This document shows positions 42,152-49,247 of a stretch of DNA of 64,000 nucleotides, piece after piece. A model generated the notes under the pieces. It searched no databases and was not told where the DNA came from. It worked only from the letters and a program-made list of their open reading frames with translations. The DNA lies in assembly GCF_000407485.1 (NCBI RefSeq), contig NZ_ASWD01000009.1, positions 1-64,000 on the forward strand, read 5' to 3'. Both the position numbers and the translations under genes were made by a program. This DNA is from Enterococcus pallens ATCC BAA-351 (lineage in GTDB: Bacteria; Bacillota; Bacilli; Lactobacillales; Enterococcaceae). Each line of letters opens with the position of its first letter. The first letter of the stretch is position 1.

Positions 42152-43662
42152 TCAACCGCCCCCTCGGAACTTTGTCCAGCTGAAGCCGTTGGAACTTGTG
42201 CAACACCTGGATCAGTGGGTACTTGTTGTGAACTCTCTGATGGAGTAGGGGGTTCTGGATTACTTTCAACTTCTGGTTTTGGTAAACTATCGAAATCATT
42301 GATCACATTCGACACAGCATTATTTTGATTTGTTGCTTGCTCATTAACCACTTGAGCGGTTTGGTTGGCCGAATCGATTGCTTGTTGTGTTTCTTCAGTA
42401 TTTACCTGATCTAGTTGGTTCCCTACTTCTTTATTTGTTTCACCCATGACATTGCTAGCTTCTTGTGCTTGAGTGATTTCTGGTTGCACTGCCGAAGCTA
42501 CTTGGTCATTTTTATTGGCATTTGATACTGCAGCTCCTACTTGGTTTGCGACATTCGTCACATCCTCTTGGGCCTTTTGGTAATCAGCTTTCTTTTGATC
42601 AAGCTGACTTAATGTTTCTTCAGCATTTAGAATAGTCGTATTCATTTCATTGGTCGCCTTATTAGCTAACTCTTGTGTGCTCTTGATTTCAATCACTTTT
42701 TGACTTAATTTTTCGTACGTTTCTTTATAAAGATCCAAATTTACTTCTGGTACTGTTCCATCTACAGCGATTAACTGCTTTAGTTGAGTAGAAAGTTGGT
42801 TGTATTCAATGATCAAACTTTGAACCTTAGCCCATTGATCGGTCGCTTTGGTTGCTTGATTCTCTGTATTAGACTCTACGTTTTGCATATTATCCAATTC
42901 CGCTTTAACTTTAGCCAATTTTTCGTTGACTAGATTGGCTTTGTGAGTGGCATCAGACAATTCTTCTTTTGATTCTGTAATCAACTCATCAATCGAAGGA
43001 GCCGGATCTGGTGTTGGATTAGGGTTAGGATCGGGATCTGGCGTTGGTATCGGATTAGGGTTAGGAGTTGGATTTTGATCCGGCGCTGGGTCCGGTAATG
43101 GATTTGGAAGAGGGTTGAAATCATTATTTAAATCTGGGTCTTTCACACTCTCTTCTTCCTTTCCTTTATCCGGAATCTGATCCTTAATTAAACCAGCATC
43201 AGTATTAGATTCTTTATTAACTTCGGCCGCATGAACGACTTCAGACGCTTTACGGGCTTCCTCTTTTTGGGTTTGATCATCTAACGCTATCGCTAATTTA
43301 TCAATCAGCCCTTTTTTCTCTGACCCCGACGGAATCTCGACACCAAATAGACTATTTTCTTTCTTATCACCAATGACAACACTTAATACATCATCTGCAG
43401 ATTTATTTTCTTTCGCTTTTTGTTCTTTTTTAGGTGCTACTTGCTTTTCCCATGGATTTAATGATTGTTTGGATTGCTTACTGGATGAAGCCCCCTTCTG
43501 TTCTACTTTGAGACTTTCCTGATCATCAGGTTGATTACTGTAGATTCCATAACCAACAGCCCCTCCTAGTAAAGCTACTGAACAAAGGCTAATTAGTAGC
43601 CATTTCCTCTTTTGAGACAGTGACTCTTTTTTTTCTGGAGTATTTTCTTTATTTTCCGTCAT
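42148..43662 (-). CDS. surface-exposed coiled-coil protein with Pro-Asp-Asn repeats
   Basis: This 504-residue protein has one membrane helix at ~24-42, then a long extracellular region. Residues ~185-225 are a rigid PDPNPNPTPDP-type repeat that could span the wall. Residues ~230-470 form an extended coiled coil rich in Q, N, A and E. No sorting signal is visible, so it remains membrane-anchored. Ribosome site AGGAGG; the start overlaps the end of the next gene by 14 bases. A spacer or surface-contact role in the T4SS is inferred. Confidence 0.6.
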   Translation of the reverse strand: MTENKENTPEKKESLSQKRKWLLISLCSVALLGGAVGYGIYSNQPDDQESLKVEQKGASSSKQSKQSLNPWEKQVAPKKEQKAKENKSADDVLSVVIGDKKENSLFGVEIPSGSEKKGLIDKLAIALDDQTQKEEARKASEVVHAAEVNKESNTDAGLIKDQIPDKGKEEESVKDPDLNNDFNPLPNPLPDPAPDQNPTPNPNPIPTPDPDPNPNPTPDPAPSIDELITESKEELSDATHKANLVNEKLAKVKAELDNMQNVESNTENQATKATDQWAKVQSLIIEYNQLSTQLKQLIAVDGTVPEVNLDLYKETYEKLSQKVIEIKSTQELANKATNEMNTTILNAEETLSQLDQKKADYQKAQEDVTNVANQVGAAVSNANKNDQVASAVQPEITQAQEASNVMGETNKEVGNQLDQVNTEETQQAIDSANQTAQVVNEQATNQNNAVSNVINDFDSLPKPEVESNPEPPTPSESSQQVPTDPGVAQVPTASAGQSSEGAVE

Positions 43663-44914
43663 TTATTTTTCCTCCTAATTGTTCAAGGTTGCTCAACCAT
43701 AATTCAAAATTACTTTGAGCTTCTTTACGTTCAGATTCAGATAGTTTCGTGTTCTCTTTATCCGATTGATACTTTTTCAGCAAATTAACAATACTTTTCG
43801 CTACTTGAATATCCTCTGTTAATTCAGAATCTTTGATCTCCTTGTTAATTGCTTCAGCAGCAGCAATATCTTGATCTCGCAATTTCTCATAAGCTACAGC
43901 TTTTTTTGCTTGTTTGATTTGATCACTCAGTGTGTCATTTTCCAACACTTTATTGATTAACTCAGCTTCTTCCAGTTTACCTTGCGCTAAATAGGCGTAA
44001 CCTTTCATTGCTTGAATCGTAGTGTCTTGTGTAATCCCCTTTATTTCAGTGACTTGTGACCACTTTTGATTCAGAAATGCCCAATAAAAAAGAGCCATTT
44101 TGGAATGGTATTTATCCGCCAACCGTTTTAATTCTTTCGACTCTTTCTGACTATATAGTTGTTCGACTAAGTTCATTTCCTCTTCAGGATATTCTTTCAG
44201 TGCTTGACTGTATTTTCCCTCTTTCACCAGTTCGGAATAGCTTTCTTTTTGATTGAAGCCAATGGAACCTGTCACAAAAAAAGGAATACCTACCCCAGCG
44301 ACAATGAAAAGTACAGCTGCAAGAACAAGCCATTTCTTTTTTCTAGAAAAAAAGCCTGCAAAGTGACAGGCAGGCTTTTTCGGTAATCGATTCTTTTTCG
44401 TCTTAGGTTTTACTTGGTTTTCTTCCACTGCTGGTGAGAATAGTACTGATCCAGTTAGTTCCTCTGGCGCAAGTTCACGCGTTTCTTTGTCTTCTGTTGC
44501 CTTTGAAATCAGTGACGTTTTCTCCCTAATCGTAATTAACGGTGGTACAGGATCTTCCTTATATTCTTTTTCATGACTGTTGGTTACATTTTGTTCAGCC
44601 AGATATGCTTGATTAATACGTTGGAGAAGTTCGGATTTTTCTTCCTCGTCAGCATCTGGAAACTCTGTTTCTAGAAGGTTTAGCAGAAGTAGTCTCAAGT
44701 TACTTGAATCGTCTGTTCCAGCCAAAAATTCACTTCTAAATATTCTTTCTTCACCATCGTAAATTTCAATGATCACATAATTAGGCTTTTTCCTCACCGA
44801 TAAGGTACTTGCAAATTCCTTGAGTTGTTCGTCTGCTTCGGTGAGGCTATACCTTTTTTTACCTGGTAACAACCTACCTAACTTTTTCTTGCTTGTACCA
44901 AAAATTACATACAA
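43649..44914 (-). CDS. bitopic transfer protein with TPR-like extracellular region
   Basis: I choose the TTG at 44914, seven bases behind AAAGGAGG, giving ~421 residues. The N-terminal ~100 residues (YVIFGTSKKKLGRLLPG, NYVIIEIYDGEERIFRSEF) form a cytoplasmic domain. A helix lies at ~192-212 (WLVLAAVLFIVAGVGIPFF), followed by ~200 residues of helical repeats (YSELVKEGKYSQALKEY, MKGYAYLAQGKLEEAELI). The general plan recalls EssB/YukC of type VII secretion, but without clear homology. It probably connects cytoplasmic and outer parts of the machine. Confidence 0.55.
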   Translation of the reverse strand: MYVIFGTSKKKLGRLLPGKKRYSLTEADEQLKEFASTLSVRKKPNYVIIEIYDGEERIFRSEFLAGTDDSSNLRLLLLNLLETEFPDADEEEKSELLQRINQAYLAEQNVTNSHEKEYKEDPVPPLITIREKTSLISKATEDKETRELAPEELTGSVLFSPAVEENQVKPKTKKNRLPKKPACHFAGFFSRKKKWLVLAAVLFIVAGVGIPFFVTGSIGFNQKESYSELVKEGKYSQALKEYPEEEMNLVEQLYSQKESKELKRLADKYHSKMALFYWAFLNQKWSQVTEIKGITQDTTIQAMKGYAYLAQGKLEEAELINKVLENDTLSDQIKQAKKAVAYEKLRDQDIAAAEAINKEIKDSELTEDIQVAKSIVNLLKKYQSDKENTKLSESERKEAQSNFELWLSNLEQLGGKINDGK

Positions 44915-44953
44915 GTATACTCCTCCTTTCTCCAACGGAATTAATCAGGTGTA

Positions 44954-45169
44954 TTAGCTTTTCAGCCAGGTAATAATCATTTCTGCACCAATTACAACAA
45001 AAATACCAATAACAATATTTTTCACACCATCTTGCGCTTCATCTAATTTCTGGCGATTTTTGGTCATAAAATGATACCCCATGATTGCCAACATAACTGA
45101 TGCATAGCTACCAGCGACTGTTTGTATCCCTCTTAAGATAAATTCGAGCTTTTGAGTAACGAAATCCAT
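44954..45169 (-). CDS. VirB2/TrbC-like small two-helix protein
   Basis: This 71-residue protein has two hydrophobic segments (~18-34, VAGSYASVMLAIMGYHF, and ~49-66, NIVIGIFVVIGAEMIIT) separated by a basic-acidic loop. Size and topology match VirB2/TrbC-type pilin-like subunits of Gram-positive T4SS, which may line the channel. Ribosome site AGGAGG. It lies upstream of the bitopic protein in the transfer operon. Confidence 0.6.
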   Translation of the reverse strand: MDFVTQKLEFILRGIQTVAGSYASVMLAIMGYHFMTKNRQKLDEAQDGVKNIVIGIFVVIGAEMIITWLKS

Positions 45170-45199
45170 TAAACTTTCCTCCTAATCGATTGATACTTC

Positions 45200-45391
45200 C
45201 TATACACTGGAAGGAAATCTATTTGTTTGTTCTTTAAATGATTTCAATGCTTTTTGAATGATTTCTTCATTCTCACTAAATACTTCATCATATTTTTGTG
45301 CAAGCCACTCGTCAAAATCTAAACCTTTAGCTTCTAGGATCAATTTTGCGGTTGCTTTCTTCTTTGTCAGTTCTTTATTCGTTATTGCCAT
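45200..45391 (-). CDS. small transfer-operon protein
   Basis: I use ATG 45391 (GAGGGG upstream) rather than the upstream frame start. The 63-residue product is helical and charged (TNKELTKKKATAKLILEAK, DEWLAQKYDEVFSENEEI). No family is recognised. It lies between the metallopeptidase-like gene and the VirB2-like gene. Confidence 0.55.
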   Translation of the reverse strand: MAITNKELTKKKATAKLILEAKGLDFDEWLAQKYDEVFSENEEIIQKALKSFKEQTNRFPSSV

Positions 45392-45435
45392 AGGGGGTCC
45401 CCTCTTTCTAGTACATTCTTTCATCGAAATTGATA

Positions 45436-46353
45436 CTACACGTAGTAGTCAATGACATATCCTTCATCTTCTTGCTTCTTTTTTTGTGCTTTGATTTCCT
45501 TTTCTACTTTTTCTTGAGTCTGTTTTGGTGTTACTTTTTTGTATTCTATTCCCGCAAATTGCGTTAGTTTTTCGAGCTCAGTGTAATAACTTTGTGCATC
45601 TACCTTTTTTACCCACATTTTTTTTACGCCATATCCCTCCCAAAAATAGCCAAGCTCTTTCAACCCGTATCTATACTCATAGCCATTTTCGATTCCGATA
45701 TAGTAATAAGATAAAAATGTTGGTGATATTACTGGTCGAATTAACAGGTTTTCTGGTGAGGAATAATCTAAAAAAAACTGAACCTCACGTTCAGCTTCTT
45801 CTAACGTATTCGTTTCTTTTTGCCACGTTTGACTCATCGTAAACCAGTAAAAGCCACGATTTTTCAAGATATTCCTAAATGAACGGCCATCTTTTACTAT
45901 GACCATTCTTTTTTTCATATCAGGAATACTCGGCACTTCCCAATTCGAGACTTCACCAAAATGTCGAACTAAACCAGGGTAATCAATTGCATCTGTTTCT
46001 TCAGTAACATCTAGCAAGTCCAAAAGATTCAAGCCGACAGCTGTTAGATACAACTTATACAAACGTTGAAAAAAAGGCTTCCCATGATCACTCTCTCCCA
46101 AGTCTTCATATTCTACATGGTGTGCTATTTCATGTAGGCAAGTGATCAATAAAAAGCGAGATTCTCTGGATAAATTGAAAATCTCAATCATTCGCTCTTT
46201 TCGAATATAATGAGCATGCTTAGTTTTCAGCTCTTTTGGCCGAATTCTGATAAAGTAACTCAAATACTTTTTGTAAGTATCAGGATAAGTGTAGCGTAGA
46301 ACCGTATCAATCGTTCCTTTAATTAAGGCCTCATCTTTACTCATTTTCTTCAC
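45436..46353 (-). CDS. zinc metallopeptidase-like protein with repeated nucleic-acid-type module
   Basis: This 305-residue protein has the zinc-binding motif HEIAHHVE near residue 90, with a possible third ligand in GESDHGKPF, as in SprT-like or ImmA/IrrE-like peptidases. Residues ~150-275 hold two similar units, RNILKNRGFYWFTMSQTWQKE and LKELGYFWEGYGVKKMWVKK, which follow the aromatic pattern of DUF5710-like modules found in polyvalent mobile-element proteins. The target is unknown. It could process a host repressor or cleave DNA-bound proteins during transfer. Ribosome site GGAGGTG. It begins the transfer operon segment after the Fst module. Confidence 0.6.
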   Translation of the reverse strand: MKKMSKDEALIKGTIDTVLRYTYPDTYKKYLSYFIRIRPKELKTKHAHYIRKERMIEIFNLSRESRFLLITCLHEIAHHVEYEDLGESDHGKPFFQRLYKLYLTAVGLNLLDLLDVTEETDAIDYPGLVRHFGEVSNWEVPSIPDMKKRMVIVKDGRSFRNILKNRGFYWFTMSQTWQKETNTLEEAEREVQFFLDYSSPENLLIRPVISPTFLSYYYIGIENGYEYRYGLKELGYFWEGYGVKKMWVKKVDAQSYYTELEKLTQFAGIEYKKVTPKQTQEKVEKEIKAQKKKQEDEGYVIDYYV

Positions 46354-46380
46354 CTCCTAGCACCTTTTGTAAGAAAAAAG

Positions 46381-46412
46381 GAAAAAAAAGAATCAATCTG
46401 CCAATTGATTCT
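46381..46412 (-). terminator. terminator after the 50-residue membrane protein gene
   Basis: AGAATCAAT pairs with ATTGATTCT around six bases; on the minus strand eight T follow. It lies between the small membrane protein gene and the metallopeptidase gene. Confidence 0.7.
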
Positions 46413-46447
46413 TTCGCTTTTCTCACATTTCTATTTTTTATTTGTTC

Positions 46448-46600
46448 TCACTTATCAGTGTTTACACTTTCCTTATGAACTAAAAAAGCTTTTTCAGCTG
46501 CTATATCTGCATTCTTAGCTGAAATACAAAGAGCCATGATAAAGACTCCCAAAGCCCCACCAGAAAGCAAACAGCACCCTCCAACAGCTAGTATAAACAT
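46448..46600 (-). CDS. small membrane protein (DUF3789-like)
   Basis: This 50-residue protein has one hydrophobic segment with glycine and cysteine (FILAVGGCCLLSGGALGVFI) followed by MALCISAKNADIAAEKAF. GAAAGGA lies eight bases before the ATG. The layout matches small DUF3789-type proteins encoded by many enterococcal mobile elements. The function is unknown. Confidence 0.6.
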   Translation of the reverse strand: MFILAVGGCCLLSGGALGVFIMALCISAKNADIAAEKAFLVHKESVNTDK

Positions 46601-46628
46601 GTCGATTTTCCTTTCTATTTCTTAACGT

Positions 46629-46663
46629 AAAAAAGACACTTAACAATTTTTATGTTAAGTGTC
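46629..46663 (-). terminator. leftward terminator
   Basis: GACACTTAAC pairs with GTTAAGTGTC and six T follow on the minus strand. It separates the Fst-type module from the small membrane protein gene. Confidence 0.65.
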
Positions 46664-46736
46664 CGAATCTCAACTATTCTGTTAAAATAAATTGTCGCCT
46701 ATCCGATAGTCTTCGCGACTAAAGGAGGTGTGTACT

Positions 46737-46823
46737 ATGCTTTATGATCTTCTTTGCTCCCTTCTTGTTGGGGTGATTGTCACCCTATTCGATTATTGGC
46801 TGAATAATCGAAGCAAGAAGTAA
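46737..46823 (+). CDS. Fst-family type I toxin
   Basis: The 28-residue peptide starts MLYDLLCSLLVGVIVTLF and ends in DYWLNNRSKK. This is the Fst/Ldr-like pattern: an acidic residue near the start, a hydrophobic helix, a tryptophan at the membrane edge and a charged tail. AAAGGAGGTG is an exceptionally strong ribosome site. The ribosome-site/start region GTGTGTACTAT (46728-46738) recurs as GTGCGTACTAC to the right of the terminator (46888-46898), the DR arrangement through which the antisense RNA of the pAD1 par locus blocks toxin translation. It is the only plus-strand gene within the minus-strand transfer region and stabilises the plasmid after division. Confidence 0.85.
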   Translation: MLYDLLCSLLVGVIVTLFDYWLNNRSKK

Positions 46824-46852
46824 AACAACAGACGGCGACATCAGCAAAAAAA

Positions 46853-46886
46853 GAACCCCTAGAGAATCCGACCTCTCTAGGGGTTC
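46853..46886. terminator. bidirectional terminator of the Fst-type module
   Basis: GAACCCCTAGAG pairs with CTCTAGGGGTTC around a 10-base loop. In Fst modules the toxin mRNA and antisense RNA both end at such a shared hairpin. Confidence 0.75.
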
Positions 46887-46910
46887 AGTGCGTACTACAC
46901 TTTATATCTT
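46853..46910 (-). ncRNA. putative antisense RNA II of the Fst-type module
   Basis: By comparison with pAD1 par, a ~65-base RNA should start near 46905 on the minus strand, copy the direct repeat at 46888-46900 and end at the shared terminator. A TATAAA hexamer (minus strand, near 46905) could be its -10 box; no clear -35 is visible, so the 5' end is approximate. Confidence 0.5.
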
Positions 46911-46953
46911 TGCATGTTAAGATTAGCATGTTTCCACCTATTTTTCAACTACC

Positions 46954-48360
46954 CTAGTTGCCAAACAGAACACTTTGCGGATCGATTAACATACTCTGAG
47001 ACAAGCTGCTGTCCCGACACACTTCCAAATGTAAATGACTTCCGGTACTGTTTCCAGTACTTCCTACATAGCCGATCGTTTGGCCTTGGGAAACTGTCTC
47101 GCCAGATTTTACTGTATATTGTTGTTGGTGGGCATATAGAGCAGTTGAACCGTCGTCATGCTGGAGTAAGACATAATTGCCCCAGCTGTAGTGGTACTCT
47201 GCTTTAAGCACTTTTCCAGCTTTTATGGCATGAATGGGTTCACCTTGTGCCGCAGCCATATCCAACCCTCGGTGAAATTCGCCACCTCTCATTCCGAAAG
47301 GACTTGAAATCGTGTAATTATTCAACGGTACCTTATAACCCTCTGAACTGATCATTGGCCCCTGGACTTCTTTGTCATACTCCGTTAAGTCATACGTTTC
47401 AATCAATCCGTTCAATTTCTTATTATATTGCGTATCCGTCGCATACCGCCCTGTAAGGAATTTAGTTGCTTCCTGATAAGTTTTCGCATTCGATTTCCAA
47501 ACGCCTGAATAGAAAGTTGAATTGCCTGAAATCCCTTCTTTAATTAGTTTGGCATAATCTGTCAAGCTGTCTTCATAGTTTTCATAGACTCGAAACCCTG
47601 CCTGAGTCGCATAAAGATTTCCATTACCGAAATCCTCTTGGGTAACCATAGAAACGGATTTTCCATTGTGAGTTCCCTTAATACCAAACAGATTGTAGTT
47701 CGGTGCTTGTGCCAACTGGCTTTGGCCGCTAGCTGATTCTAAAATTGCTTGAGCAATCATCACTGACGCATACAGATCGTACTCTTTTCCGATTTTTCGT
47801 GCCGGTTCACCAATTTTACGAATGAAACTATCGACAGACTCATCTTTTTCAAAATGTAGTGTGCCATCCTCCGTAACGCTTGCTGAAGGAATAAATTCTG
47901 CTAATTCAGCTGTTGCCTGCTGATCAATTGCTGGTTTTTGTTGTGCTGCTTCCTGATTTTGAACGACTTCTTGTTTAGGTTGTTCCGCTATTGGTTGATC
48001 AGGATTCACCGGCGTCGCTGGTTGCTGTACCGATTCCTTCTGGGGTTCTTCTGCTTTCGGTACTTCCGATTGACTTGGAACTGTTGATTCTGACGGTTTT
48101 GTACTTTCGCTAGATGGTACCGTTGACGATTCACTGCTTGCAGTCGTACTACTTTCACTTGAAGGCACCGTTGACGATTCGCTACTTGTTGCCGTACTAC
48201 TTTCTGTTGTTGTGGCTGTTTCCGACTCTTCTTTTGATTGCTGCACCTGCTCTGCTGTACTTTGTGGCGAGGTTTCATCCGCAAATACATTTAAAGGTGT
48301 TGCTAGAAATGCCTGTACAGATAAGAACAATGCAGAAGCGATTCTTGAAAATTTCTTCAC
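46954..48360 (-). CDS. secreted bifunctional cell-wall hydrolase (glucosaminidase plus M23)
   Basis: I start at GTG 48360, since AAGGAGG lies seven bases upstream; the ATG at 48387 lacks one. The ~468 residues comprise a signal peptide ending near NVFADE and a Ser/Thr-rich repeat linker (SSESSTVPSSES units) to ~170. Next comes a glucosaminidase domain (~195-325; SVMIAQAILESASGQSQLA, YNLFGIKG). The final domain is M23 peptidase (~345-465) with zinc ligands HRGLD and HLHLE and the signature SSPFGMRGGE. M23 enzymes cut cross-bridges and glucosaminidases cut glycan strands. In the transfer region it could open the wall for the T4SS together with the 563-residue hydrolase. Confidence 0.88.
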   Translation of the reverse strand: MKKFSRIASALFLSVQAFLATPLNVFADETSPQSTAEQVQQSKEESETATTTESSTATSSESSTVPSSESSTTASSESSTVPSSESTKPSESTVPSQSEVPKAEEPQKESVQQPATPVNPDQPIAEQPKQEVVQNQEAAQQKPAIDQQATAELAEFIPSASVTEDGTLHFEKDESVDSFIRKIGEPARKIGKEYDLYASVMIAQAILESASGQSQLAQAPNYNLFGIKGTHNGKSVSMVTQEDFGNGNLYATQAGFRVYENYEDSLTDYAKLIKEGISGNSTFYSGVWKSNAKTYQEATKFLTGRYATDTQYNKKLNGLIETYDLTEYDKEVQGPMISSEGYKVPLNNYTISSPFGMRGGEFHRGLDMAAAQGEPIHAIKAGKVLKAEYHYSWGNYVLLQHDDGSTALYAHQQQYTVKSGETVSQGQTIGYVGSTGNSTGSHLHLEVCRDSSLSQSMLIDPQSVLFGN

Positions 48361-48379
48361 CAATATCCTCCTTATTTCA

Positions 48380-48742
48380 CTAAACACTTCCTGCTAATAC
48401 TCTCAGTTCATGTGGAATGAAACAACGGATTTCTTCCTCATGAAATCCCAATTCCATCTTTTTGCCATCAAATAAAATGGGGGTTCTTAATGGACTTGGA
48501 TCTTTGATTAATGAGTCTAGGGCTTGAGTTAGTGTCATATCATCAAAATGAGAAGAATCTACTGTGCGCTTGATTAAGTCGTCCAATCCATTCTCCGTAT
48601 GTCTCAACAAGAGTTTTAGTTCCTTTTTACTAAGACTATCTTTTTTTATTCTATGTTCCTTATACGGAATACCCTGACTCACTAACCATTTCCGTACTTT
48701 CCTATCCGATTGTCCATTGCTAAAATAAACGTGTAATACCAT
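48380..48742 (-). CDS. Spx/ArsC-family RNA polymerase-binding protein without redox cysteines
   Basis: This 120-residue protein aligns with Spx throughout: HVYFSNGQSDRKVRKWLVSQ at the start, DLIKRT, TLTQALDSLIKDPSPLRTPI and LGFHEEEIRCFIP at the end. The CxxC redox switch of Spx is absent (the equivalent reads NGQSD), and the only cysteine lies near the C-terminus. Spx proteins bind the alpha subunit of RNA polymerase and change promoter choice. This one cannot sense oxidation through the usual switch, so it may act constitutively or as a competitor of host Spx. It is located between the secreted hydrolase and a small gene in the transfer operon. Confidence 0.8.
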   Translation of the reverse strand: MVLHVYFSNGQSDRKVRKWLVSQGIPYKEHRIKKDSLSKKELKLLLRHTENGLDDLIKRTVDSSHFDDMTLTQALDSLIKDPSPLRTPILFDGKKMELGFHEEEIRCFIPHELRVLAGSV

Positions 48743-48761
48743 TGTTGCTCTCTCCTCTTTT

Positions 48762-49169
48762 TTATCTAAAAAGATTATAGGGGAGAATCAACTCATTTTT
48801 CTTTATTTTTTCTGATTTTTTTACGAAAAATTCAAAATGTCCTTGTGAATAAACTTTTCGATTGCCCTCTTTTTCATGTGTTCTTTTCTGATCTACTGCT
48901 ACTTCTTTATATTTGGCATTCCCTCTAACACACTGTCTACCATCTACAACCCGTATATACGTCCTATAGTTGCTTTGAGTGATCAGACCAATTATTTCCA
49001 CGTTAAATATACTCGACTCATTTACCAACTTATTTCCAAATAACTCAGCTACTTTGTTGACCGTTAAGCGAATACTTGATAAGTAGTCGTTTTCATCGAA
49101 ATTGAGTTTGACTTCCTTACCAATTGTCAAAAAAAGAACGTTCTCTTGTTCTTTCATATGTTTTGTCAT
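48762..49169 (-). CDS. hypothetical protein
   Basis: I use ATG 49169, nine bases behind GGAGGGG, giving 135 residues. The protein reads FLTIGKEVKLNFDENDYLS, then NKVAELFGNKL and IFNVEIIGLITQSNYRTYI, a mixed alpha-beta pattern with a basic end. No family is recognised. It lies between the LPKTN adhesin and the Spx-like gene and may belong to either transcript. Confidence 0.5.
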   Translation of the reverse strand: MTKHMKEQENVLFLTIGKEVKLNFDENDYLSSIRLTVNKVAELFGNKLVNESSIFNVEIIGLITQSNYRTYIRVVDGRQCVRGNAKYKEVAVDQKRTHEKEGNRKVYSQGHFEFFVKKSEKIKKNELILPYNLFR

Positions 49170-49247
49170 TCTCTGATTTCCCCTCCAAAAAAATTTCCTG
49201 AAATAAAAAAGAGAGAGCCATTTATTGACTATCTCTTTTTTCAAAAA

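Noticed and set aside
43000-43100. Short tandem repeat in the transfer region as possible CRISPR or microsatellite
   Set aside because: It encodes the PDPNPNP repeat of a surface protein and has no spacer structure.
48006-48290. 94-codon frame in the Ser/Thr linker of the secreted hydrolase
   Set aside because: Arises from the repetitive Ser/Thr codons; no ribosome site.
48360-48387. Upstream ATG start for the secreted glucosaminidase/M23 protein
   Set aside because: AAGGAGG lies between this ATG and the GTG at 48360, and the signal peptide starts naturally at the GTG.
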